The notes beneath the pieces were generated by a model. The model searched no databases. It was not told the DNA's origin and saw only the letters and a program-made list of their open reading frames with translations. DNA of 44,829 bases, taken from contig DMOG01000015.1 in assembly GCA_003453595.1 (NCBI GenBank), positions 1 through 44,829 on the forward strand, in the 5' to 3' direction. Both the position numbers and the translations under genes were made by a program. The first letter of the stretch is position 1; the number at the start of each line of letters is the position of its first letter. This DNA comes from Candidatus Uhrbacteria bacterium (GTDB lineage: Bacteria > Patescibacteriota > Patescibacteriia > UBA9934). Shown here piece by piece: positions 28,192 to 36,028 of this stretch.

Positions 28192-28220
28192 TTGTAGAGT
28201 TTCTAGGATTCTGATATTAT
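28192..28220 (+). promoter_or_regulatory. Candidate promoter of the thrS T-box leader
   Basis: TTGTAG (28192-28197), 17 bp, then TATTAT (28215-28220). It would start a leader RNA near 28226. Confidence 0.45.
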
Positions 28221-28225
28221 CAACT

Positions 28226-28394
28226 CATGCAATGAAGGGGATTCACCAACCCTGGAGCTGTGATCGATGGCGCTTTCCATCGAAATAATGAGATTCGCTT
28301 CGATCGAGAAAGTTCGAATGCGTAAACTCGGGTGGAACCGCTTCGATAATATCGGAGCCCCGGGTCTGATCCATTTGGATTAGGTCCGTTTTTT
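28226..28394 (+). promoter_or_regulatory. T-box riboswitch controlling thrS
   Basis: A T-box senses uncharged tRNA and lets transcription continue when the amino acid is short. The hallmark GGGTGGAACCGC is at 28330-28341. The antiterminator can be drawn completely: ACTCGGG (28326-28332) pairs with CCCGGGT (28359-28365), the TGGAACC bulge (28333-28339) is free, and GCTTCGAT pairs with ATCGGAGC over an AAT loop. The competing terminator is CGGGTCTGATCC / GGATTAGGTCCG (28361-28388) followed by six T. The TGGA in the bulge would pair with a UCCA tRNA end. Stem I seems short; ACC at 28245-28247 is a candidate Thr specifier, but this is uncertain. Confidence 0.88.
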
Positions 28395-28405
28395 ATTAAA
28401 TAAAT

Positions 28406-30214
28406 ATGAACAATATTCAAATAATGCGTCATAGTTGCGCGCACTTGTTAGCAACTGCTGTACAAAAAATGTATCCAACTGCTAAGTTTGGGGTTGGCCC
28501 TGCGGTTGATGATGGTTTTTATTATGATATTTCATTACCGCAGACAATCAATGATGTTGAACTCAAGCAGATTGAGAAAACCATGAAGAAGCTCACCAAT
28601 CAAAAACTTGAGATGAAGCGTGAGGAAATGTTTATTGATGAAGCGATTGAGTTTTTTAAGTCAAAGAATCAGGATTTCAAGGTTGAGCTTCTTAAAGATC
28701 TAAAAGAGCGGGGAACAACCAAGGTTGGTGAGGACTTGTCAGGTGAGGTTGATTTGGATAATCCGGACAAAGTGTCACTTTATCACACGGGCGAGTTTGT
28801 AGACCTTTGTAGAGGTCCTCATGTGGATGATATCAGTTGGGTGGGAGCGTTTAAACTTACCAAAGTGGCCGGCGCTTATTGGCGAGGTAATGATCAGAAT
28901 GCGCAGATGCAACGAATTTATGGATTTTGCTTTGCAACTCAGGAAGAGCTTGATGCGCATCTTAAAATGCTTGAAGAAGCAAAAAAGCGTGATCATCGCA
29001 AATTAATAAAAGATCTTGATCTAGTAGCTTTTTCTGAGCTTGTCGGCCCAGGTCTTCCGCTTTGGACACCTCGCGGAACTATTGTTAGAAATGCGCTTGA
29101 TGACTTTGTTTGGAGTTTGCGCAGACAATATGGCTATGAAAAAGTCACGATTCCACACATCACCAAGAAAGATTTGTACGAAACTAGCGGACATTGGGAA
29201 AAGTTTAAAGATGATTTGTTCAAGATTGTTACTCGAGAAGGGCATGTGTTTGCCATGAAGCCAATGAATTGCCCGCATCATACCCAGATTTTTGCTTCTC
29301 GGCAGCGAAGTTACCGTGATTTGCCGCAGCGCTATGCGGAAACAACCATGGTTTATCGTGATGAACAATCAGGCGAACTGGCTGGTTTAACTCGAGTTCG
29401 AAGCATTACTCAAGATGATGCGCATGTATTTTGTCGTGAAGCACAGGTGCGAGCTGAGGCATTTAAGATTTGGAATGTGATTGAAGCGTTTTACGAGCAA
29501 TTTGGTTTTAATTTGAGATTGAGGTTATCTGCTCACAATCCAGAGAATATGAAGGCCTATCTTGGGACTTTGGATGAGTGGGAGCAGAATGTTGATGTTT
29601 TGAAGACCTGGATGGATGAGCGAGGTATAAAAGATTATGAGTATGGAGTTGGCGAAGCTGCTTTTTATGGCCCTAAGATTGATTTTATTGCCAAGGATGC
29701 AATTGGTCGTGAGTGGCAAGTTGCAACAATCCAGGTTGATCGTAATATGCCAAAGCGGTTCGGTCTTGTTTGTGTCAATGAAGAAAGCCAAGATGAACCA
29801 GTCGTTATGATTCATGCAGCTATCATGGGAGCGATTGAGCGCTTTACAGCTATTTTTATCGAGCATACGGCTGGCGCATTTCCAATGTGGGTGGCGCCAG
29901 AACAAGTGCGTCTTGTGCCGGTGAGTGATGAGTTTATTGGCTTTGCCAAAGATCTTGAGCAAAAGCTACTTGATGTTGATGTGCGGGTTTTTGTTGATTC
30001 TGCATCCGAAGGAGTTGGTAAAAAGATTCGTAAGGCAGCGTTAGATAAAGTGCCATGGACAGTTGTGATTGGGCAAAAAGAAGTGGAGGGTGGAGATTTG
30101 GTTGTAAATGTCTTTGGTGAAGAAGAGGATTTGAGTATTACTCAGGCTCAATTTATCGACGAGGTTTTAAAACGAGCCAAATTACCAAAAGTAAAACTTG
30201 TTGAGGTAAAATAA
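28406..30214 (+). CDS. thrS: Threonyl-tRNA synthetase lacking the TGS domain
   Basis: Charges tRNA-Thr. The 602-aa protein begins directly in the editing (SAD) domain: HSCAH (H9 and H13, the HxxxH zinc/editing motif) and CRGPH (about residue 134). The catalytic core has GPGLPLWTPRG, PMNCPHHTQIF with the zinc Cys, YRDEQSGELAGLTRVRSITQDDAHVF (motif 2) and the motif 3 region AIMGAIERFTAIFIEHTAGAFP. The anticodon-binding domain ends the protein. The usual ~60-residue N-terminal TGS domain is absent, and the 11 nt before the ATG belong to the T-box leader, so it is not a missed start. Expression is under T-box control. Confidence 0.96.
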   Translation: MNNIQIMRHSCAHLLATAVQKMYPTAKFGVGPAVDDGFYYDISLPQTINDVELKQIEKTMKKLTNQKLEMKREEMFIDEAIEFFKSKNQDFKVELLKDLKERGTTKVGEDLSGEVDLDNPDKVSLYHTGEFVDLCRGPHVDDISWVGAFKLTKVAGAYWRGNDQNAQMQRIYGFCFATQEELDAHLKMLEEAKKRDHRKLIKDLDLVAFSELVGPGLPLWTPRGTIVRNALDDFVWSLRRQYGYEKVTIPHITKKDLYETSGHWEKFKDDLFKIVTREGHVFAMKPMNCPHHTQIFASRQRSYRDLPQRYAETTMVYRDEQSGELAGLTRVRSITQDDAHVFCREAQVRAEAFKIWNVIEAFYEQFGFNLRLRLSAHNPENMKAYLGTLDEWEQNVDVLKTWMDERGIKDYEYGVGEAAFYGPKIDFIAKDAIGREWQVATIQVDRNMPKRFGLVCVNEESQDEPVVMIHAAIMGAIERFTAIFIEHTAGAFPMWVAPEQVRLVPVSDEFIGFAKDLEQKLLDVDVRVFVDSASEGVGKKIRKAALDKVPWTVVIGQKEVEGGDLVVNVFGEEEDLSITQAQFIDEVLKRAKLPKVKLVEVK

Positions 30215-30221
30215 GAAAAAG

Positions 30222-30250
30222 AAAAACCCTCGATGGAATCGAGGGTTTTT
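30222..30250. terminator. Terminator after thrS
   Basis: A perfect 13-bp stem (AAAAACCCTCGAT and its complement) around a GGA loop, ending in T5. Because the stem starts with A5, it can also serve the small convergent gene that ends at 30252. Confidence 0.9.
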
Positions 30251-30251
30251 G

Positions 30252-30404
30252 CTATTCCATTGTTGGTGTTTCTTCTCCAACCTCTATTTCTGGCTCTGTT
30301 TTCACAGGCTCATCTGTTGGATCCATTTCTTTTTCATCCCCTCCACAGCAACACTCTTTACAAGCGTCATCGCATTTGCCAAACAAATCCTTAAACCATG
30401 ACAT
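30252..30404 (-). CDS. Small Cys-rich protein (50 aa)
   Basis: A 50-codon gene too short for most ORF calls. It begins MSWFKDLFGKCDDACKECCC, then becomes acidic and Pro/Thr/Glu-rich to the end (EVGEETPTME). Short proteins starting MSWFK-x-LFGK with an acidic Pro-rich tail recur in CPR genomes, which supports it. The five clustered Cys (C11, C15, C18-C20) could bind a metal. It converges on thrS and shares the terminator at 30222-30250. The function is unknown. Confidence 0.65.
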   Translation of the reverse strand: MSWFKDLFGKCDDACKECCCGGDEKEMDPTDEPVKTEPEIEVGEETPTME

Positions 30405-30481
30405 AGGCGTATATTAATTGAATAAGTACTGACATCGATAGCTTATCCTGCATTGTGCAATCAGTCAAAAACTTATCCATA

Positions 30482-30644
30482 GGGGTCTGTTTCCAAATAC
30501 CGCTTTAGACACATTTGACTGCAATGCTGCCGAGCCGAAGGTGAGAAAAGCTCACAATAGTGGAGCTATTGTGAGCTTTTCGAATCAAGGCGCAGGCGCA
30601 TTACAGACATAATGGGGCAAAGACGGTATTTGGAAACAGACCCC
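30482..30644. mobile_element. MITE-like element, 163 bp, with 21-bp inverted ends and 3-bp duplication
   Basis: The ends GGGGTCTGTTTCCAAATAC.. (30482-30502) and their exact complement (30624-30644) form 21-bp perfect terminal inverted repeats. ATA occurs directly outside both ends (30479-30481 and 30645-30647), as expected for a target duplication. Inside, the two halves are also complementary (AAAAGCTCACAATAG at 30546-30560 with CTATTGTGAGCTTTT at 30566-30580), so the whole unit can fold into one long imperfect hairpin. It has no coding capacity. It ends five bases before the miaA -35 box. Confidence 0.8.
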
Positions 30645-30649
30645 ATAGG

Positions 30650-30678
30650 TTGAAAAATAGGGAATTTTACGCTAGGCT
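30650..30678 (+). promoter_or_regulatory. miaA promoter (leaderless)
   Basis: TTGAAA (30650-30655), 17 bp, TAGGCT (30673-30678). The predicted start point coincides with the A of ATG 30685. The MITE-like element lies immediately upstream of the -35 box. Confidence 0.55.
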
Positions 30679-30684
30679 TCATTT

Positions 30685-31458
30685 ATGAAATATCAGAAAT
30701 TGATTGTTATTGTTGGACCAACTGCCAGCGGGAAGACTTCGCTGGGGATTGAGGTTGCCAGAAAGAGTAATGGCGAGATTATCTCAGCTGATTCTCGGGC
30801 AATTTATCGTGAGATGAATATCGGGACAGCCAAACCGGTGGGACAGAATTCAGATTACAGAACCCAGACTACAGAGCCCAGAATCCAGATTTCAGGTCAA
30901 CATTTTGTTGACGGAATAGTGCATTATGGATTTGATTTGGTGGATCCTGATGAGCATTTTCAGGCATTTGATTTTAAGAAGTTTGCCGAGAGTAAAATCG
31001 ATGACATTGTTGGTCGCGGAAAAGTTCCGGTCGTAGTCGGTGGCACTGGGCTTTATATTTCAGGCTTGGTGGATAATTTTGATTTTGAAGGTGGGGTAGC
31101 AGGGGAGCCAAAATTTGATGTTTTGCAGATTGGATTAAAAGTCGATCGTCAGACTCTGTATGATCGCATCAATCAAAGAGTCCATGGGATGATCAAACAA
31201 GGGCTGGTTGATGAGGTTCAATTTTTGAAGGAGAAATACGGCTGTGAGGTAAAATCAATGACCGGAATTGGCTATCGTCAGATTTGTGAATATCTTGATG
31301 GTAAGGTTTCGATTGAAACAGCCATTGAAAACCTAAAACGCGATTCCCGCCACTATGCCAAACGCCAAATGACTTGGTTTAAGCGAGACAGTAGAATCCA
31401 CTGGATCGAAACCGCACAAGAAGCAATAAAACTAGTCGAAGATTTTTTAGCCACTTAA
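30685..31458 (+). CDS. miaA: tRNA dimethylallyltransferase
   Basis: MiaA adds an isopentenyl group to A37 of tRNAs that read UNN codons. The 257-aa protein has the P-loop GPTASGKT (residues 9-16), the ISADSRAIYREMNIGTAKP motif, FDLVDPDEHFQAFDF, VVVGGTGLYISGLV, and the C-terminal RDSRHYAKRQMTWFKRD. It is shorter than E. coli MiaA (about 316 aa), as in other reduced genomes. Residues 56-69, after GTAKP, are encoded by three degenerate 14-bp tandem repeats in frame. The stop codon lies inside the terminator hairpin. Confidence 0.93.
   Translation: MKYQKLIVIVGPTASGKTSLGIEVARKSNGEIISADSRAIYREMNIGTAKPVGQNSDYRTQTTEPRIQISGQHFVDGIVHYGFDLVDPDEHFQAFDFKKFAESKIDDIVGRGKVPVVVGGTGLYISGLVDNFDFEGGVAGEPKFDVLQIGLKVDRQTLYDRINQRVHGMIKQGLVDEVQFLKEKYGCEVKSMTGIGYRQICEYLDGKVSIETAIENLKRDSRHYAKRQMTWFKRDSRIHWIETAQEAIKLVEDFLAT
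30851..30892 (+). repeat. In-frame tandem repeat in miaA (3 x 14 bp)
   Basis: Three units in a row: CAGATTACAGAACC, CAGACTACAGAGCC, CAGAATCCAGATTT. The period of 14 is not a multiple of three, but three copies make 42 bp (14 codons), so the frame is kept. Confidence 0.7.
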
Positions 31459-31492
31459 GTGCCGATCGGCACCTAAGTGGCAAATTTTTTTT
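31450..31492 (+). terminator. Terminator overlapping the miaA stop codon
   Basis: GCCACTTAAGTGCCGA (31450-31465) and TCGGCACCTAAGTGGC (31466-31481) form a 16-bp stem with one G-T pair and no fixed loop, followed by an eight-T tract (31485-31492). The miaA TAA (31456-31458) is within the stem. Confidence 0.8.
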
Positions 31493-31555
31493 ATCTCAGT
31501 GTCAGAGTTTGGCTTCGGGGAGCTAGGCTTTGGTTGAATATAGAATGAACCCTTT

Positions 31556-31622
31556 ATCATTTCGAACCCCGTCTGATGGGGGATAAATCTTCTCGGTTTG
31601 ATCGAGTTCGAGAAGACTTCCT
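31556..31622. repeat. Degenerate dispersed repeat at the 3' end of gatB
   Basis: TTTCGAACCCCGTCTGATGG followed by a hairpin, TCTTCTCG with CGAGAAGA. The same ATCTTCTCG..CGAGAAGACTT core recurs at about 41530-41550. It ends about ten bases before the gatB stop. It looks like a decayed member of the common TCATTTCG...ATCTTCTCG intergenic repeat type. Confidence 0.45.
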
Positions 31623-31631
31623 CGACTGTGC

Positions 31632-33143
31632 TTATTTTAGTCTTTCTATTAGGACTTTCGCGCTTGTGCCAGCGTCGGCGTTGCCTTGGGTGGCTTTCAT
31701 AATTTGGCCGACAAAGAATTGTAGGAGCTTTGTTTCCCCGGCCTTGAATCTCTCGGCCTCAGCTGGATTTTCTGCAAGCACAGTATCCACAATCGATGCT
31801 AGGGCTGTGATGTCATCCATGCGGGTTGCTCCCAAGTCTTCAATCACATGCTCAGGGTCTGCTCCAGAATCAAGCATTGCTCCCAAAACTTCCAGTCCTT
31901 TTGTACCAGTTATTCGTCCTTCTGAAAGCATGACAATAAATTCAGCAAAATTTTCAGGAGTAACTTTCATGATTCGGACATCAATTTTTCTTTCAGTTAA
32001 AAGTCCGATAAGTTTGTTAAGCAACCATGAACAAAATAGTTTGTTAAGTTTTTTTCGGTGCTCATCAACATTGTCTTCATCAACATCCTCACGACCCAAA
32101 AGCCAGGCACCAAGCTCGCTCATTGATCTTTCGGCAAAGTCAGCCAAGGCCGGGTCGTCGATCATCTGCTTTATCTCGTCTTTTTTAAATCCATATTCAT
32201 TGGCAAAGCGAGTGCGTTTATTCCAGGGAAGTTCAGGAATTGTGCGAGCAACCTCATCAGTCATTTCTTTGAGGTTCATTGGTGGGATATCTGGTTCAGG
32301 GAAGTAGCGATAATCAGCAGAACCTTCTTTGGTTCTTTGATCAACAGTTATTTGCTTGGTCTCGTTCCAGCCGCGGGTTGTGGTTTCAGCTGGCGGGGTA
32401 CCCATTTCCCATAATTTTGTCTGGCGCTGGATTTCGTGTTCAATGGCGCGTTCAACTGCTTTAAATGAGTTTACATTTTTAATTTCTGTTTTGGGATGAA
32501 GTTTGTCGTCAATCGGTGTGCCATTGTCATCAACTTCGCGCAGGGAAACATTAACATCACATCTTAATTGACCTTTTTCCATGTCACCATCAGAAACTCC
32601 CAGACTGCGAACAAGTAAACGCATTTCTTGCATGTAAGCTTTGGCCTGGGCGGCGCTGTGAATGTCTGGCTTGGTTACAATCTCGCACAATGGAGTTCCG
32701 CCGCGGTTAAAGTCAACATATGTTTTTCCGTCTTGACCGTGGATATTTTTAGCTGCGTCCTCTTCAAGGTGCAATCGTTCAAGCCGAACAATGGAAGGAG
32801 TTTCTTCACCAGGGATTTCAACAGTTAACTGGCCATCTTGCATGATTGGCAAATCAAACTGAGATATTTGATATGACTTTGGCAAGTCAGGATAAAAGTA
32901 ATTTTTTCGATCAAACTTGGAATATTCTGCAATCTTTCCACCCAAAGCCAAGCTAACTAGGATTGACCAGCGTACAGCTTGTTTGTTAGGGATTGGTAGA
33001 ACACCAGGGTGACCAAGACAAACTGGGCAAATGTTGATGTTTGGTTTTTCATCTTGTCCGCGGGCCAAACACCTACAAAACATTTTTGTATTTGTTTTTA
33101 GCTGAACATGAGTTTCAAGTCCGATAACTGGTTGAAGATTCAT
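31632..33143 (-). CDS. gatB: Aspartyl/glutamyl-tRNA amidotransferase subunit B
   Basis: GatB is the kinase/tRNA-binding subunit of the GatCAB complex that converts Glu-tRNA-Gln or Asp-tRNA-Asn to the amide forms. The 503-aa protein starts MNLQPVIGLETHVQLKT, with CLGHPGVLPIPNKQAV, the YFYPDLPKSYQISQFDLPI stretch, DFNRGGTPLCEIVTKPDI and the RCDVNVSLRE segment. The C-terminal helical and YqeY-like tail (about residues 350-503) ends VGQIMKATQGNADAGTSAKVLIERL, typical for binding tRNA. Length is normal. No gatA or gatC is in the window. It lies 35 nt after the membrane-protein pair. Confidence 0.96.
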   Translation of the reverse strand: MNLQPVIGLETHVQLKTNTKMFCRCLARGQDEKPNINICPVCLGHPGVLPIPNKQAVRWSILVSLALGGKIAEYSKFDRKNYFYPDLPKSYQISQFDLPIMQDGQLTVEIPGEETPSIVRLERLHLEEDAAKNIHGQDGKTYVDFNRGGTPLCEIVTKPDIHSAAQAKAYMQEMRLLVRSLGVSDGDMEKGQLRCDVNVSLREVDDNGTPIDDKLHPKTEIKNVNSFKAVERAIEHEIQRQTKLWEMGTPPAETTTRGWNETKQITVDQRTKEGSADYRYFPEPDIPPMNLKEMTDEVARTIPELPWNKRTRFANEYGFKKDEIKQMIDDPALADFAERSMSELGAWLLGREDVDEDNVDEHRKKLNKLFCSWLLNKLIGLLTERKIDVRIMKVTPENFAEFIVMLSEGRITGTKGLEVLGAMLDSGADPEHVIEDLGATRMDDITALASIVDTVLAENPAEAERFKAGETKLLQFFVGQIMKATQGNADAGTSAKVLIERLK

Positions 33144-33178
33144 AGGAGTTAGAGATTAACACAAAAAATAAAGGTCGT

Positions 33179-33889
33179 CTAACGAGTTTCTTTCGCGGTT
33201 TTATACAGAATAACGCTAAAAAGTGGGAATAAAGGAAGGAAAATAACATCAATAACTGCAAGCAAAATCTGCTCCATGAGCGTTGAAGGACTTAAAAATA
33301 GGGCTGTAATATCAAACCCACCTAGCAAAGCAAGCAATAGAACAATTATTATATATGCTGCCATGTAGGGAACTAGCAAGATAATTGTTGAAATATAAAG
33401 TCTAACAAAAATTTGCCAAAATCGTCCGGTTATCAAAGCAAAACTCTTTTTTATTGATTCAACAACACTGGCGTTTTCCAAGACAAGAATAACAGTTGAG
33501 AAAGTAAGATAAACACTTATTACAATTCCTGGGATAACAAGCAATACAAATCCAACTGATGTCATGATAAGGCTAAGTAACAAGAGCAGTAATAAAGGCG
33601 CGATGCATGACCAGGATTTTGCACTAATTATTCTGGTGTCGACTTTTTTATTTTCTATAACAAAAGCTGAAGATTGAATCAAACTTATCATCACCCATCC
33701 GGTTACGATCAATTCAAGAATAACAAGAGCAATATTAAAAATCGACGAGTTGATTGGTCCAAATGTTAGTACACAAAGCATTTTTACAATCATTGGCACT
33801 AACATCCAAGCGCTGTATCCAACAAATGTACTAATGTGAGCTTTATATGTATTCCATGTTTGTTGGACCAAAGTAAGGATGTTTTGCAT
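33179..33889 (-). CDS. Polytopic membrane protein, paralogue 2
   Basis: A 236-aa integral membrane protein with about six hydrophobic helices and a central PGIVISVYLTFSTVILVLENASVVESIKKSFALITGRFWQIF segment. The motif with 'E-x-x-S-x-x-x-S-x-x-L-x-x-GRFWQ' also occurs in the next gene upstream, so the two are tandem paralogues of the glycerophosphodiester-phosphodiesterase-membrane-domain-like type. The ATG at 33889 starts four bases after the upstream stop; the alternative at 33919 would overlap that gene by 26 nt. The function is unknown. Confidence 0.65.
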   Translation of the reverse strand: MQNILTLVQQTWNTYKAHISTFVGYSAWMLVPMIVKMLCVLTFGPINSSIFNIALVILELIVTGWVMISLIQSSAFVIENKKVDTRIISAKSWSCIAPLLLLLLLSLIMTSVGFVLLVIPGIVISVYLTFSTVILVLENASVVESIKKSFALITGRFWQIFVRLYISTIILLVPYMAAYIIIVLLLALLGGFDITALFLSPSTLMEQILLAVIDVIFLPLFPLFSVILYKTAKETR

Positions 33890-33893
33890 TTCC

Positions 33894-34781
33894 TTAGCGG
33901 GTTTTGAGGAGACTGTCATAGATTACATAGTCAACAATGATAAAGATAGGTGTGGAAAGAATGCCAACACCAGAAAGTAAAAGAAGATTTAACATGCCAA
34001 ATATAGCGCCCACGGTGGCTGTGCCAGAAATTAGGGTAATCATTGAACCAACCGAAAGCACAAACATGACGATAAATTCAAGCACCATGATTACAAGAAG
34101 AAATACGAATTTTGCCACTATTACTCGAAATAAAGTTTGCCAGAATCGACCCTCAATCAGTGCGCGAGATCCAGATATTGCTTTAAAGCCTCTCTTGTCA
34201 CCCAACAATCTTTCAAATCCAGCAAATCCAAGTTGAATGCTAAACATCACCATTAGAACAAAAGCTATTATAACTCCAGCCAACATTAAGAGCGTGCTAG
34301 CCACTCCAAAAAATACCCCGCCATCAGTTGAAATGTTAAAGTAGATGGCGATTACTCCAGGAATAAGCGCAAGTACTGGTAAGGCTGTAACTACTGCTTT
34401 GATCAATCCTACCCAAATATATGAGAAAAAGTTTCTCCAACTAAATGCTCGCAGTGCTTTTAGATCAAGTGTTTTGTTCTTGCTTTGGCCTTCGACTGCT
34501 TTGACAAGATTGATATATATCCAGATAGTAATAACAGGAACAGCGATTAATGACACCAAGGTTCCAAAAATAACTCCAGACCAGGAAAGGATATCTCCGC
34601 CTGATTCAAGGATTGCGGCCAAAGTTGGCAGTTCGCCGTCAGGGGCAAGTAATATTCTCACAATCATTAGGATTGGAATAATAAGGGCCCACAGCGAAAT
34701 AACCATTAATTGTTTGAAGTGATCAATATAGTGATCCCAACTTTTATCAATTACTTCGCCAAGGGAAATAAGGTTTGCCAT
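33894..34781 (-). CDS. Polytopic membrane protein, paralogue 1
   Basis: A 295-aa integral membrane protein with about six long hydrophobic stretches. It carries the same core as its downstream paralogue (KAISGSRALIEGRFWQTLFRVIVAKFVF) after a helix break at LLGDKRG. The family is often found as pairs and may form a complex, but no transport or enzyme motif is visible. It starts 5 nt after the tmk-like gene, so tmk, both membrane genes and perhaps gatB form one transcript. Confidence 0.65.
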   Translation of the reverse strand: MANLISLGEVIDKSWDHYIDHFKQLMVISLWALIIPILMIVRILLAPDGELPTLAAILESGGDILSWSGVIFGTLVSLIAVPVITIWIYINLVKAVEGQSKNKTLDLKALRAFSWRNFFSYIWVGLIKAVVTALPVLALIPGVIAIYFNISTDGGVFFGVASTLLMLAGVIIAFVLMVMFSIQLGFAGFERLLGDKRGFKAISGSRALIEGRFWQTLFRVIVAKFVFLLVIMVLEFIVMFVLSVGSMITLISGTATVGAIFGMLNLLLLSGVGILSTPIFIIVDYVIYDSLLKTR

Positions 34782-34786
34782 AAGTA

Positions 34787-35500
34787 TTATTTTATTAATG
34801 AAGAAATAAGTGAAGTTATATTTTGTTCCATTTCATCTTTGGGAACATCGGTGTTGAAATTATGGACTTGAGTGCCATGGTCTGTAAAAAGTTGCGAGAA
34901 CCAATTAGATCTAAATCGCTCGTCAACTTTTTTCAAATATTCAATATTTTCAAAAACACCTTTTGAGTCATCGTCTCTAGTATCGAATCGAGCTTGTAAT
35001 TTTTCTGGATCAATGTGCGTGAGAATGAGCTGGTCAGGTGGATAGCGAAGCGCTAGCGTATTTCCAGGGAGCGCAATCAAATCATCAAGTGATGGACCTT
35101 CTTTCATGATTGGTTGATATACAATCGATGAAGAGACTGATCTATCTTGAATAATCATTTTTCCAGCATTAAGCGCAGGGATGATTAATCGAACATATTG
35201 AATGTGTCTATCAAGAGAGAACGCTTGTGCTACGATTTCTCCAGAAGCACCAGAATAAGAAAGTTCGTGACGAATGGCAGCGCCGACCCAATACTTTGTT
35301 GGTTCAAAAGTGAAGTAAACATCATAGTCAGCGATTTCACGAAATTTTGGTGGTTTATTATGTTCTTCTGTCCATTTTGCTAAATCAAATATTTTTAGAC
35401 CCTTCTCCTGAAGTTGTTTTTTTATTGCGCGAATAAGCGTGGATTTGCCACTTCCGGCAATTCCGTCAATAACAATAAAATGGCCAGCGTCATGTCGCAT
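34787..35500 (-). CDS. tmk: Thymidylate kinase-like protein
   Basis: A 237-aa P-loop nucleoside monophosphate kinase that would phosphorylate dTMP to dTDP. Walker A is GIAGSGKST (about residues 14-22), the substrate region is YFTFEPT (replacing the usual FTREPGGT), and IIQDRSVSSSIVYQ matches the DRYxxSSxAYQ signature. The LQARFDTRDDDSKGVFENIEYLKKVDERF segment is the lid/C-terminal part. It is somewhat longer than standard Tmk (about 210 aa), and the changed FTFEPT motif leaves room for a different nucleotide preference. It neighbours dut and the thymidylate cluster. Confidence 0.85.
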   Translation of the reverse strand: MRHDAGHFIVIDGIAGSGKSTLIRAIKKQLQEKGLKIFDLAKWTEEHNKPPKFREIADYDVYFTFEPTKYWVGAAIRHELSYSGASGEIVAQAFSLDRHIQYVRLIIPALNAGKMIIQDRSVSSSIVYQPIMKEGPSLDDLIALPGNTLALRYPPDQLILTHIDPEKLQARFDTRDDDSKGVFENIEYLKKVDERFRSNWFSQLFTDHGTQVHNFNTDVPKDEMEQNITSLISSLIK

Positions 35501-35510
35501 AAGTAATAAC

Positions 35511-35516
35511 AGTATA
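35511..35516 (-). promoter_or_regulatory. -10 box of tmk (leaderless arrangement)
   Basis: On the minus strand TATACT lies ten bases before the tmk ATG. It directly follows the dut terminator, so the -35 region falls inside the terminator stem. Confidence 0.45.
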
Positions 35517-35518
35517 AC

Positions 35519-35547
35519 AAAAAAAGGCCTGGTTCTGGAACCAAGCC
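35519..35547 (-). terminator. dut terminator
   Basis: On the minus strand GGCTTGGTTC pairs with GAACCAGGCC across a two-base loop, followed by seven T. A related palindrome lies on the other side of dut at 36029-36054. Confidence 0.85.
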
Positions 35548-35559
35548 TGTGGGAAGATT

Positions 35560-35991
35560 TTATTGACCAGTTGAACCAAGACCGCCACGACTTGGGGCAG
35601 ACATTTTATCTACTTCTGTAAATTGAGCTTTAGTAATCGGAACAAATATTCCCTGTGCAACTCTGTCGCCGGCTTTAAGCTCGACAGTAGTGTCTGTTAA
35701 ATTAGAAATTAATAGTTGAATTTCATCATTAGGTCCGCAAAAATCAGAATCAATAATCCCAATACTATTGGCCAGGTCAATTCCTTTTTTTAATGGGTTG
35801 GATGATCGAGACGCGATTATCAACGCATGATCATCGGGAACATTAATTATCAGTCCAGTGCGAGTCTTTGTTATTGCTTGTGGAGCAATAGTCAGATCTT
35901 CGACCAAGGCGATATCAAAGGCCACGGCGCCAGAGGTCTTATACTCAGGAATTTGAGCAAGTGGATGATTGCGTTTGTATTCAATTTTCAT
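35560..35991 (-). CDS. dut: dUTP diphosphatase (dUTPase)
   Basis: A trimeric dUTPase of 143 aa that turns dUTP into dUMP, keeping uracil out of DNA and feeding thymidylate synthesis. The five motifs are visible: AVAFDIAL (I), SRSSNPLKKGI (II), NSIGIIDSDFCG with the catalytic Asp (III), GDRVAQGIFVPI (IV) and SRGGLGSTGQ, the C-terminal P-loop-like motif (V). It is slightly shorter than average. It is divergent from the thyA-like gene and completes the pyrimidine cluster. Confidence 0.95.
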   Translation of the reverse strand: MKIEYKRNHPLAQIPEYKTSGAVAFDIALVEDLTIAPQAITKTRTGLIINVPDDHALIIASRSSNPLKKGIDLANSIGIIDSDFCGPNDEIQLLISNLTDTTVELKAGDRVAQGIFVPITKAQFTEVDKMSAPSRGGLGSTGQ

Positions 35992-36028
35992 ATGAGAATA
36001 TGGTAGCAGATTGAAGAGTAGGTTGTCG

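Noticed and set aside
28220..28444. A short minus-strand open frame across the thrS leader
   Set aside because: The region is fully explained by the T-box structure and the start of thrS.
31576..32307. A 243-codon open frame on the plus strand opposite gatB
   Set aside because: It is Ser-rich, with the composition expected of the reverse complement of gatB; no domain is visible.
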